Origin: Chloroflexota bacterium
Lineage (GTDB): Bacteria; Chloroflexota; Anaerolineae; Aggregatilineales; Phototrophicaceae
Reading direction: 5' to 3'
NCBI GenBank assembly: GCA_014338005.1
Contig: QUBZ01000037.1
Location: 1-38,300, forward strand
DNA: 38,300 bases
Position 1 is the stretch's first letter. Every line of letters begins with the position of its first letter. A program made the translations under genes and the position numbers. Shown in pieces: positions 24,274 to 32,044 of this stretch. The notes below the pieces were generated by a model, which was given only the letters and a program-made list of their open reading frames with translations, ran no database searches and had not been told where the DNA came from.

Positions 24274-24290
24274 CCTGCCTCCTGATGTAA

Positions 24291-24306
24291 GCAAGTAAGC
24301 ACTTAC
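24291..24306. promoter_or_regulatory. TetR operator O1
   Basis: The palindrome GCAAGT-AAGC-ACTTAC has its core AAGT-N4-ACTT fully symmetric and is nested inside a wider GATGTA/TACATC inverted repeat (24284-24289, 24308-24313). It lies just downstream of the predicted tetR transcription start. Confidence 0.72.
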
Positions 24307-24313
24307 ATACATC

Positions 24314-24342
24314 AATGTAGAGCAGGAGAGCCATGCAAGCAA
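24314..24342 (-). promoter_or_regulatory. Promoter of the tetR operon
   Basis: On the minus strand TTGCTT (24342-24337), a 17-bp spacer and TACATT (24319-24314). The -35 lies inside operator O2, and O1 covers the start of the transcript, an arrangement suited to repression. Confidence 0.7.
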
Positions 24343-24354
24343 GTGATTACTTGC
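24339..24354. promoter_or_regulatory. TetR operator O2
   Basis: A perfect palindrome GCAAGT-GATT-ACTTGC overlapping the -35 of the tetR promoter. It shares the AAGT-N4-ACTT core with O1, with 48 bp between centres. It is also close to the 3' end of the polyferredoxin gene. Confidence 0.75.
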
Positions 24355-24393
24355 ATAACCTGGAGGTGATGTTTGTCAGGTGGAGGTTCTGGC

Positions 24394-25866
24394 TCAGCCC
24401 ATCAGCAGGCTGCCGCGCATCTCCATCGGCAGCGAAAACACATACCCGGCGGCGAAGGCCAGCGCCAGCAGCAGCAGCGCCCAGGGCAGCAGTCCCGGCA
24501 CGGCATCCCGGCGGTACAGCCGCATGGCCGTCCGGTTAGCAAGCGCCAGACTCCACAGGAAACCCAGCACCAGCCCGGCCCCCTGCACCAGCCCGATCAG
24601 GACAGCATCCGCCGCACTGCTAAAAGCCGCCCAATCGCCCGGCTGCCCCAGGAACTCCTGAATGACCGGGATGATGGTCAGCGGCGCGATCAAAAAGTGG
24701 AAGCCGTAATGGGCGAACCAGATGCCAAAACCGAGCGGCACGAAAGCCGGGGCAAAAGCGGCGACGGTGTGCCGCAGCGACAGCTTCGTTCGAGTCAGCG
24801 CGCGGCTGAGCGCCCCCGCCAGCACTGCCAGCGCAAACGGCAGCAGCAGCCCCCCTACCCCGAAGATCAGCCCGATCAGCAGCCATTCGCTCTGAATGCC
24901 GAGGGTTTTGATGAGAGTGCGCTGGAGTTCGTAAACCGGCGGCACCATGCCAAAGGCGTTCACCAGGCCCAACGCCGCCAGCGAAATCGCCAGCAGCGAC
25001 ACGTCCCAGCGTTTCGGCCAGGCTTCCGGGTTAAGCAGTTCGCGCCCCGGCTGGCGGATGAACAGGCCGACGTTGCCATGCGGGCAGGCGCGAGCGCAGT
25101 CCAGGCACATCGTACAGTCCAGGTTGCTTTCGATCTGGGGGGCAAACAGCAGCGTGCCGCAGCCCGGCGTTCCCTGCGGCCCATGCCTCACTTCGCGCTG
25201 CCCGCCGGGGATGTCCTCCAGGCGAACGAGCGGCGTCGGGCTGTAGCTGCCGTTGATGCACTCTTTACCGGCGCAAGCCCGGCACACGTCCGGGTCGTGG
25301 ATGCCGATCTGGGTAGGCGAAAGGGTGGAATAGACGAAATTAAACGTTCCCAGCGGGCAGACGTACTTGCAGAAGGCCGACTCGGTGAACACGACTTCCA
25401 GCACGAACGAGGCCACAAAGTAGGCGACGATCAGCCAGGCCGTGAGCGCCGGGCTGGCCCACAGGTCGAGCGCCTCATAAGTCACAAACAGCAGGAATAA
25501 CGAGGCGATGGCGACCCACTTGTTCCGCAGCCGCCGGGGGAAGCGCCGCCCGCGCACACTCAGCCGCTTTGCCAGCGTGCGCGGCAGCGTAAACGGGCAG
25601 CCCATACAGAACAGGTTGCCCGCCAGCAGCAGCACCAACACGGCGAACCCCCTAAAATGCACCCAGGGTATGACCGTCGCCAGATTGCGGGCGGCCAGCT
25701 GCGGGCCGGTAAAACCGTCAATGACCAGCAGGACGGCAGCCGCCAGCAGCGGAATTTGCAGCGCCAGCCGTCCCCATCGCCGGCGCAGCAGCCCGATCAG
25801 CGGCAGCCGCAGGGCATCGAGTCGGGTATGTGTCACGGCGCGTCTCTCATGCGGCGCTGTTATCAT
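24394..25866 (-). CDS. Membrane-bound 4Fe-4S polyferredoxin (NapH/NosR-like)
   Basis: 490 aa with about ten TM helices. Cysteine clusters are FCMGCP (Cys87, Cys90) and FCKYVCPLGTFN (Cys166, Cys170), the two CxxC(P) motifs of NapH/NosR/CcoG-type quinol or electron-transfer proteins. Soluble-loop clusters follow at DVCRACAGKEC (195, 198, 203) and CTMCLDCARACP (251, 254, 257, 261), the last a classic 4Fe-4S ferredoxin motif. It probably moves electrons across the membrane, but no partner reductase is in the window. It lacks the FMN-binding periplasmic domain of NosR and there is no nosZ, so the NosR name is not applied. Its ATG overlaps the lipoprotein gene's stop by 4 nt (ATGA). Confidence 0.88.
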   Translation of the reverse strand: MITAPHERRAVTHTRLDALRLPLIGLLRRRWGRLALQIPLLAAAVLLVIDGFTGPQLAARNLATVIPWVHFRGFAVLVLLLAGNLFCMGCPFTLPRTLAKRLSVRGRRFPRRLRNKWVAIASLFLLFVTYEALDLWASPALTAWLIVAYFVASFVLEVVFTESAFCKYVCPLGTFNFVYSTLSPTQIGIHDPDVCRACAGKECINGSYSPTPLVRLEDIPGGQREVRHGPQGTPGCGTLLFAPQIESNLDCTMCLDCARACPHGNVGLFIRQPGRELLNPEAWPKRWDVSLLAISLAALGLVNAFGMVPPVYELQRTLIKTLGIQSEWLLIGLIFGVGGLLLPFALAVLAGALSRALTRTKLSLRHTVAAFAPAFVPLGFGIWFAHYGFHFLIAPLTIIPVIQEFLGQPGDWAAFSSAADAVLIGLVQGAGLVLGFLWSLALANRTAMRLYRRDAVPGLLPWALLLLALAFAAGYVFSLPMEMRGSLLMG

Positions 25867-26300
25867 GAACCTGCACCGGAAACGGATACGTCAAAGCGTT
25901 GGGTCACGGTTGAGCCATCCGGCAGCGTGATCGTCAGTTCGACGAACCAATCGCCGCTCATCGTCCACTCAAACGGGATGCGGTAGCGGCCATCCTGCCC
26001 GCCTTCCGCTTCCGCCAGCACAGGAGCCATGCCGGCATGGCTCATATCCCCGCGCGCGCCGATTTTCGCGCCGTCCACCGGCCGGCCGCTGGCATCAGTG
26101 AGCGTGACGATCAAAGCCGCTTCGCCCACCCGCGCCGGGTCGGGGTCAACGGCCATTTCGATAGACAGGTTTTCGACAGGCGTGGGCGTGACGGCCTGCC
26201 CCCGGCAGCCCGCCGCAGCAAGCAGCAGCAGTCCCGCAGCCATCAGTCGGAAAAAATACAAAATGCGACACTCCTTTTTATGAGGTTTGACAACCGCCAT
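25863..26300 (-). CDS. YtkA/FixH-like lipoprotein
   Basis: 145 aa if started at ATG 26300, which overlaps the TGA of the upstream oxidoreductase gene by one base. An alternative TTG at 26261 has a strong AAGGAG 9 nt upstream and would shorten the protein by 13 residues; either keeps the signal peptide and lipobox LLAAAGC (Cys32 in the long form). The mature part is an Ig-like beta-sandwich of the YtkA/FixH type (MAVDPDPARVGEAALIVTLT; MSHAGMAP; GDWFVELTITLPDG). FixH-like domains occur in cytochrome oxidase and copper-related loci. Its stop is overlapped by the polyferredoxin start, so it likely works with that electron-transfer protein. Confidence 0.83.
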   Translation of the reverse strand: MAVVKPHKKECRILYFFRLMAAGLLLLAAAGCRGQAVTPTPVENLSIEMAVDPDPARVGEAALIVTLTDASGRPVDGAKIGARGDMSHAGMAPVLAEAEGGQDGRYRIPFEWTMSGDWFVELTITLPDGSTVTQRFDVSVSGAGS

Positions 26301-27328
26301 CAGACCGAGACCGACACCGGCAGGCCGGTTTCGGCGCTTTCGACAGCCGCAAAGACCATCGCCAGCGATTTGATGTTATCGCTGCAAATCGTCTCCGGCT
26401 GTGTTCCGGCCTGGATACACTGCACAAACTCGCGGATGATACCGGCGTGGCCGCCGGTTTTTGCGCCGGGCGGCAGCGGCGGAATGATCGCATCGCGGAC
26501 GGTCGAGAGGAAACCGCCGCTTTCGGTCACAACCTGCGCCTGCATCCGCTCGTCGCCCGGCCAGCGCGCGCTGCCCTGCCGACCGATGAAGCGCCACTCG
26601 CTTTCCCAGGTGGTCGGCAGCCCTTCGGCACACCAGCTCCCCCGGTAAGTGTAGACGATGCCGCCGGTCATCTCGAACACGGCGACAGCAGACGCGCCGT
26701 GTTCGTACCACGAGCCGGGCGGATTCCACTCCTTGCAGTAAACCGAAACCGGGTCGGCCCCCGTGAGCAGCCGCGCGGCGTCGAAAGTGTGAATCGCCAT
26801 ATCCAGCAGCAAGACGTGTTCCATGCGATCGCGGAAGCCGCCGAAGTGCGCGCCGATGAAAAAATCGCTGTGAACGGTGGTGATCGGCCCAATTTCGCCG
26901 GAATCCAGAAACGCCTTCAGGCGGCGGATGTTCGGGTCGTAGCGCCGGTTTTGAATGACGGCGTACAGACGGCCCGCCTCGGACGCGGCGGCGACCATCC
27001 TGCGAGCATTTTCCAGCGAGTCGGCCATCGGCTTCTCGCCCAAGACGTGGCAGCCGTAATGCAGTGCCGTCAGCGTCACAGGCATGTGCGCTTCCGGCAC
27101 GGTGCAGTCGAAAACGATGTCCGGGCGTGTCCGGTCAAGTGTGTTTTCGAGGTCGGCGCTGACCACAGCGGTCGGGCTGCCATATTCCGCCGCGCGCTGC
27201 CGGGCGGCGTCTTCAACCACATCCACAAAGCCGGTCAGTTCCAGGTAAGGTATATCTTTAGCGGCGGCAGTCCAGGCGCGGCTCATCGAGCCGCAGCCGA
27301 CCAGGACGGCTTTTAACGGTGTTATCAT
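26300..27328 (-). CDS. Gfo/Idh/MocA family oxidoreductase
   Basis: 342 aa. The N-terminal Rossmann fold has the NAD(P)-binding GCGSMS (11-16), followed by the family motif GEKPMAD with catalytic-type Lys99. The C-terminal domain has DMAIHTFDAARLL with Asp176 and His180 at the usual substrate-site positions. Members oxidise or reduce sugars, inositols or related polyols with NAD(P); the substrate cannot be read here. The start ATG 27328 has AAGGATG 8 nt upstream. Its stop overlaps the start of the YtkA-like gene by one base. Coupling a soluble sugar-type dehydrogenase to a lipoprotein and a membrane polyferredoxin is unusual. Confidence 0.92.
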   Translation of the reverse strand: MITPLKAVLVGCGSMSRAWTAAAKDIPYLELTGFVDVVEDAARQRAAEYGSPTAVVSADLENTLDRTRPDIVFDCTVPEAHMPVTLTALHYGCHVLGEKPMADSLENARRMVAAASEAGRLYAVIQNRRYDPNIRRLKAFLDSGEIGPITTVHSDFFIGAHFGGFRDRMEHVLLLDMAIHTFDAARLLTGADPVSVYCKEWNPPGSWYEHGASAVAVFEMTGGIVYTYRGSWCAEGLPTTWESEWRFIGRQGSARWPGDERMQAQVVTESGGFLSTVRDAIIPPLPPGAKTGGHAGIIREFVQCIQAGTQPETICSDNIKSLAMVFAAVESAETGLPVSVSV

Positions 27329-27403
27329 GGATTTTCATCCTTACAATTGGCGGCGAACCGTGTCTACTATCGCGCGGCGGGGGCGTGGTGTCAAGCAGTC
27401 GGT

Positions 27404-27409
27404 TATAAT
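27404..27409 (+). promoter_or_regulatory. -10 element of the Uma2 gene
   Basis: A perfect TATAAT 27 nt before the ATG at 27436. No convincing -35 lies 16-18 bp upstream. Confidence 0.5.
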
Positions 27410-27435
27410 AAAAACGGATAGAAAGGGATGGAGAG

Positions 27436-27990
27436 ATGGTCGTACAAGAGCGGATTCGTGTCCCGATTGAAACGTTTGAGCAGTTCATCAACCTGCCGGA
27501 AAAAGCCGACCGGCTGTTTGAATACATCGGGGGGGAAATTGTCGAAGTGCCGTCCAATCCATATTCATCAAAAATTGCCATGCTGATTGTCGGCGCGCTG
27601 CTCAACTATTTACAGCAGAACAACATCGGCCATGTAACCGGCGAGGTAGGCGGGTATCGCATCTCCGGCGAGCGGTACGCGCCGGATGTGGCTTTCATTT
27701 CCTATGCGCGCCAGCCGGGACTGCCCTACCACGAACAGTATAACCCCAACCCGCCGGAACTGGCCGTCGAAGTTCTGTCGCCCTCCGACACCGATGACCG
27801 CCTGCGTATCAAAATCGGCAACTACCTGGCCGCCGGCACGGTTCTATGGCTGGTAAACCCGGAGATAAAAGAGGTCGAAGTGTATGCGCCCGGCCAGCCG
27901 GTGAAGGTCATCGGCGAAAGCGGCGCGCTGGATGGCGGCGACGTGCTGCCGGGTTTCGCGCTGGCGGTGAAAGCCCTGTTCGGCAGGTAG
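27436..27990 (+). CDS. Uma2-family putative endonuclease (DUF820)
   Basis: 184 aa, normal family length. PD-(D/E)xK nuclease-fold landmarks are Asp84 in YAPDVAFI, Glu112 in ELAVEVLSPSD and Lys126 in DRLRIKIGNY. N-terminal TFEQFINLPEKADRLFEYIGGE and C-terminal VLWLVNPEIKEVEVY are typical of the family. Uma2 proteins are abundant in Cyanobacteria and Chloroflexota, and their cellular role is not known; the endonuclease label comes from the fold. A purine-rich AAAGGGATGGAGAG precedes the ATG. It is a single gene between divergent and unrelated neighbours. Confidence 0.9.
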   Translation: MVVQERIRVPIETFEQFINLPEKADRLFEYIGGEIVEVPSNPYSSKIAMLIVGALLNYLQQNNIGHVTGEVGGYRISGERYAPDVAFISYARQPGLPYHEQYNPNPPELAVEVLSPSDTDDRLRIKIGNYLAAGTVLWLVNPEIKEVEVYAPGQPVKVIGESGALDGGDVLPGFALAVKALFGR

Positions 27991-28054
27991 TCTGTGCCGA
28001 TTCGTTCTCCCCTGTTACACTATCCCCGTTTGAGACAACCTCGACGGGACTTTT

Positions 28055-31024
28055 ATGGACGCTCTGACGCGCCGGATTCGCCTGCTCACCACGCTGATTT
28101 TACTGCTTCTGCCGCTGGTCTTCTTTTACAAGCTGGTTTTCACCGGCATGATCCTGGCGCGCGGCGACGTGTACGCCTACTTTTACCCCTACTGGCAGGC
28201 GCGGAACGCCGCCTTAAGCAGCGGGACGCTGCCGCTGTGGTCGCCGGAACTTTTCATGGGCGTGCCGCTGCTGGCGAACAGCCAGGTCGGCACGTTTTAC
28301 CCACCCAACTGGCCGCTGGTGCCGTTCGACCCGCCGACCGGAGTCGCCATCAGCCTGCTGGCGCACATCACCTGGGCGCTGGCCGGGGCGTATCTGCTGG
28401 CGCGGCGAACCGTCCGGCTGGAGCGCGTCCCGGCGCTGCTGGCGGCAGCGATTTTTGCCCTGGGCGGGTACATGGGCGCGAAGGTGGAAAACATCAACCA
28501 GCTTCAGGCATTGGCCTGGATGCCCTGGCTGTTCGCCCTGTTCGATGCGGCAGTAGGCCAGGGCGCTGCCCGGTGTTGGGCGCTGCTGCTGGCGGTCGGG
28601 CTGGCGCTGCAAACCCTGGCCGGACACCCGCAGACGGTGTTTATTATGGTGGTCGGGCTGGCGGTTTACGGTGCGGTGGCCTCTTTTACCTCATCGGCGC
28701 GGCGGGCTTCGTGGCGGACGAGGCTGCGCCCGGCGCTGGTGCTGGCCGCAGCCGGAGGCGGCGCGCTGCTGCTGGCCTCGCCGCAGATCATCCCCATGCT
28801 GGAACTGATGGGCGGCTCTAACCGCAGCGGCGGCCTCAATCCGCAGCAAGCAATGGCTTTTTCGCTCAACCCGTTTGTGATCGGGCGCGGCCTGCTGCCC
28901 AGCTACGACGGGCTGCTGTTCGGGGAATACGTGGCCTACACCGGCGTGATCGGCCTGGGGCTGGCGATTCTGGGCATCTTCAACCGGATTTCGACAGAGC
29001 GCCCCGAAAAGATATACCGTCTGCCCTGGATTGTGCTGGCGGTGGCGGGTTTTGGGCTGGCGCTGGGGCTGTACAACCCGCTGTACTGGACGCTGGCGAA
29101 CCTGCCTGGTTTCAGCTTCTTCCGCGTGCCGGCGCGCTGGCTGGCGCTGTTCGCGCTGGCCGCCGCCATGCTGGCGGGCATCGGGCTGCAAACGCTGACC
29201 GCCGCTCCGCCGCGCCGGCGGTTCATGGTTCTAATCGTGGCGATCGTGGCCGGATTGGGGGCGGCCAGCCGCCTGACCGAGCAGATGGCGGTAGATGTGA
29301 TCGGCCCGGCGCTACCGACCGAAAAAACCGTGATCGGCTGGACGATCGCACTGACCGTCCTGTTGGCCGCGCTGACCATGCGCCGCGCGTCCTTACGGAT
29401 CGCCTTCCTGGGCGCGGCGGCGCTGCTGGAGCTGTTCCTGGCCTCGCGGGTGCTGGCGTATAACGAAGTCGTGCCGCCGGATACCTTCCACGCGCAGCGG
29501 TTCACCATCAGCCAGCTTCGCGCTTATGCCGACCGGCAAACCCCACCGGGGCGCGTCCTCAGCATCAGCGGTTTATTGTTCGATCCTGGCGACCGGGACA
29601 GCCTGATCGCCCGCTACCTCGAGGCCGGCATGTCTGACCTGGCGATTCGTATCGCGCTGGTGGATACCAAAATGCGCGAAACACTGGCCGCCAACCTGCC
29701 GCTGGTGTGGGGCGTGCCGAGCGTGGACGGTTTCGACGGCGGGCTGCTGCCGACCGGCTGGTACACCCAGTTCACATCGCTTCTGCTGCCGCCGGGCGAA
29801 CTGCGGACGATTGACGGGCGGCTGCGCGAAATCCTGGCGAAGCCGGAGTGCCGGGGCGCGTGCATCCCGGACGCGCGCTGGCTGAACCTGACCCACACGC
29901 GCTATCTCATCACCGATAAAGTATACGACCTGTGGCACGAGGACGTGGCCTACGATACGCAGTTTGAGATCGCGCTACAGCCGGGCGAAACTACGGCTAT
30001 TCGCGCCGTGCCGGCCTTCGAGGCCGACGCGCTGAATGTGCTGTATACCTGCCCGGCTGCGGACTGCCGCGCTCTCGCCGCAATTTTTTACGATGCCGAA
30101 GGCGAAGTGGCAATGTTGACCGCCGCCGGAGAGTCGGTGGAAGTGGGCGGTTTCCGGCTGGCGCGGCTGGCGCTGCCCCCGGATGATGCAGCGCGCGCGC
30201 CCGCCCGCATCACCCTGCGCGCTGGCGAAACACCCGTGACCGTGACCGCCGCGACGTTGGTGGACACCCGCACCGGCGCGTTTACATCGTTAACGCTTGG
30301 CTCCTGGCGGCGCGCGCTGTCCAGCGACATCAAACTATACGAAAACCTGGACACGCTGCCCCGCGCTTTTGTTGTGCATCAGGCGCTTTTTGTGCCGGAT
30401 ACCTGGACGGGCAGCGAGGATGCGCTGAACCTGATGCGCGACCCGGCCTTCGATCCGGCGCGAACGGTCATTATTGCCGGTGGTGATGATTCAGCCGCGC
30501 CCGCCGCAGAACCGGCGGAAGTCCTGCCGGCGAACGCCAGCATCGAAACTTACACCCCCACCCATATTGAAATCACCGCCAATACCGACACCGGCGGCTG
30601 GCTGGTGCTGACGGATGCGTATTTCCCCGGCTGGCAGGCTCAAATCAACGGCCAGGCCGCGCCGGTTTATCGCGCCGACGTGATGTTCCGGGCGGTGCGG
30701 CTGCCGGCGGGCAAAAGCCGTGTGGTTTTCACCTTCATCCCCACCGGCTGGCCCTGGATATTCCTGCCCGGCGCGGCGGCCTGGCTGGCGGCGGTGCTGC
30801 TGTGGCGCAAAAGGCAGACAACTAAAACTATGTCGCAGATCAGCGCGCTCTATCTACGGCTGCACAATAGGTATGGTATCCAGATTGCCCTCGACCACGC
30901 GCAGGTAAGCCGACCATACCCAGCCGGTTGTGCCTTTCCACACCACTTGCCACCACTCGCCGCTGGCCGTCCGGGCCACCACGCCGACCGTTCCGCCCCA
31001 GGTAACACGCCCGATCTGCTCTGA
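28055..31024 (+). CDS. Large YfhO-like multi-TM membrane protein
   Basis: 989 aa. The N-terminal half holds about 12 TM helices (first at 8-30) with an early loop GMILARGDVYAYFYPYW and PLWSPELFMGVPLLANSQVG, typical of YfhO/GT-C-like proteins. A large extracytoplasmic domain (about 460-890) follows, ending WLVLTDAYFPGWQAQINGQA, then a last TM helix (about 893-913) and a basic WRKRQ. YfhO of Gram-positives is implicated in lipoteichoic acid glycosylation; that function is an extrapolation here. The final 60 or so residues after the last TM are encoded antisense to the 3' end of the convergent PA14-SH3 gene and look like an extension beyond a lost stop. Start ATG with GGGAC nearby. Confidence 0.85.
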   Translation: MDALTRRIRLLTTLILLLLPLVFFYKLVFTGMILARGDVYAYFYPYWQARNAALSSGTLPLWSPELFMGVPLLANSQVGTFYPPNWPLVPFDPPTGVAISLLAHITWALAGAYLLARRTVRLERVPALLAAAIFALGGYMGAKVENINQLQALAWMPWLFALFDAAVGQGAARCWALLLAVGLALQTLAGHPQTVFIMVVGLAVYGAVASFTSSARRASWRTRLRPALVLAAAGGGALLLASPQIIPMLELMGGSNRSGGLNPQQAMAFSLNPFVIGRGLLPSYDGLLFGEYVAYTGVIGLGLAILGIFNRISTERPEKIYRLPWIVLAVAGFGLALGLYNPLYWTLANLPGFSFFRVPARWLALFALAAAMLAGIGLQTLTAAPPRRRFMVLIVAIVAGLGAASRLTEQMAVDVIGPALPTEKTVIGWTIALTVLLAALTMRRASLRIAFLGAAALLELFLASRVLAYNEVVPPDTFHAQRFTISQLRAYADRQTPPGRVLSISGLLFDPGDRDSLIARYLEAGMSDLAIRIALVDTKMRETLAANLPLVWGVPSVDGFDGGLLPTGWYTQFTSLLLPPGELRTIDGRLREILAKPECRGACIPDARWLNLTHTRYLITDKVYDLWHEDVAYDTQFEIALQPGETTAIRAVPAFEADALNVLYTCPAADCRALAAIFYDAEGEVAMLTAAGESVEVGGFRLARLALPPDDAARAPARITLRAGETPVTVTAATLVDTRTGAFTSLTLGSWRRALSSDIKLYENLDTLPRAFVVHQALFVPDTWTGSEDALNLMRDPAFDPARTVIIAGGDDSAAPAAEPAEVLPANASIETYTPTHIEITANTDTGGWLVLTDAYFPGWQAQINGQAAPVYRADVMFRAVRLPAGKSRVVFTFIPTGWPWIFLPGAAAWLAAVLLWRKRQTTKTMSQISALYLRLHNRYGIQIALDHAQVSRPYPAGCAFPHHLPPLAAGRPGHHADRSAPGNTPDLL

Positions 31025-31891
31025 ATAGATGGTCGGCTGGGCGCGCAGCCGGAGGGTCGAAAACGCCATCGCCACCACGCCAGTTGGGGACGCAGCCGCC
31101 GGGTTGCCGGTGAGGGCAAAGCTGCTGATAACCGGCGCGTTAAATTCGTTCTGTGGGATGTACAGGTAATAACCGAGCGCCCAGCCCTGCCGGTCGCTTA
31201 ATTGCAGCAAAAACCAGCGCGCGTTCTGGTCGCGCCCGATAACCTGATAGGTCTGCCCGCGCAGGATGCTGCCGATGCGATCCGAGTAGACCGACGGCGC
31301 GGCGCGCACATTCAATACCGGGGCGCGGATGACCGTCGCCGTGATCGCGCCTTCCGGGATAGGCGGCAGGCCGGTCGGGCCAGGCGTGGGGCTGGGGCCG
31401 AGCGTCGGCACGACACCGCCGAAAACCCACTGCACCTGAATCATGGCGATGTCTATGTCTTCAAAATACTCGACCGTGATATTATGTGGCCCGGCGGTCA
31501 TGGCCCGCACAAAAGTATCGGTAGTCTGCGGCCTGGGGACGAAACGATCGAGCATGATCTGGCCGTCTACAAAAACGCGCACGCCGTCATCCGACGTGAT
31601 GGTGAACGTATAATTGCCCTCGGCGAAAGTCTGAGTGGAGGTGAACCGCGCCGAGAAGTTATCCGCGCCGATGCCCGGCACGGCCACGCCGTTGACGACC
31701 GGCGCGCCCGTCCCCCAGTTGAAGTTGATGCCGCCGGGGATAGTGACGGTGACACCCGCCCCGGTCAGGTTATTGGACGGGAAGAAGATAGCCGACCAGT
31801 TGGTGCCAAATTCCTGCGCCTGCGCCGCGCCGATCATCAAACCAAGCAAGACGGCGACGAGTACAAGACCGATGCCAGCGGTTTTCGACAT
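30854..31891 (-). CDS. Exported PA14-SH3 domain protein
   Basis: 345 aa from ATG 31891, preceded by AGGAG about 10 nt upstream; the longer frame to 31927 has no RBS. Signal peptide residues 1-26 end in AQAQEF. A PA14-like domain (about 27-165) contains NYTFTITSDDGVRVFVDGQI, the signature of this carbohydrate-binding beta-barrel. A Pro/Gly linker (PSPTPGPTGLPP) leads to two SH3b modules: VLNVRAAPSVYSDRIGSILR, then LRLRAQPTIYSEQIGRVTWG and WWQVVWKGTTGWVWSAYLRV. It probably binds cell-surface glycans or wall. A TATACT -10 lies at 31932-31927, with a weak -35. Its 3' end overlaps the convergent YfhO-like ORF by 171 bp; this gene's reading is clearly domain-supported. Confidence 0.88.
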   Translation of the reverse strand: MSKTAGIGLVLVAVLLGLMIGAAQAQEFGTNWSAIFFPSNNLTGAGVTVTIPGGINFNWGTGAPVVNGVAVPGIGADNFSARFTSTQTFAEGNYTFTITSDDGVRVFVDGQIMLDRFVPRPQTTDTFVRAMTAGPHNITVEYFEDIDIAMIQVQWVFGGVVPTLGPSPTPGPTGLPPIPEGAITATVIRAPVLNVRAAPSVYSDRIGSILRGQTYQVIGRDQNARWFLLQLSDRQGWALGYYLYIPQNEFNAPVISSFALTGNPAAASPTGVVAMAFSTLRLRAQPTIYSEQIGRVTWGGTVGVVARTASGEWWQVVWKGTTGWVWSAYLRVVEGNLDTIPIVQP

Positions 31892-32044
31892 GCGCCCTGA
31901 ACTCCTGTATAAAAACCATTTTTCCAAGTATAACGTTTTTACGCCCAGCGGACGATGGTTCGTATGTGCTATGCGCGCGCAGGCGCCGGCCCAATGGCCG
32001 GCGGCGGGTTATATGGCCTGCAATCCGAGCGGTATCAAACAGGG

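Noticed and set aside
24373..25500. 375-codon plus-strand ORF opposite the polyferredoxin gene
   Set aside because: It is Gln/Arg/His-rich and antisense to a gene with clear Fe-S motifs. No RBS or domain supports it.
24394..25866. Annotation as NosR or a nitrous-oxide reductase locus
   Set aside because: The periplasmic FMN domain is absent and there is no nosZ or nos accessory gene. Only the NapH/NosR-like membrane core is shared.
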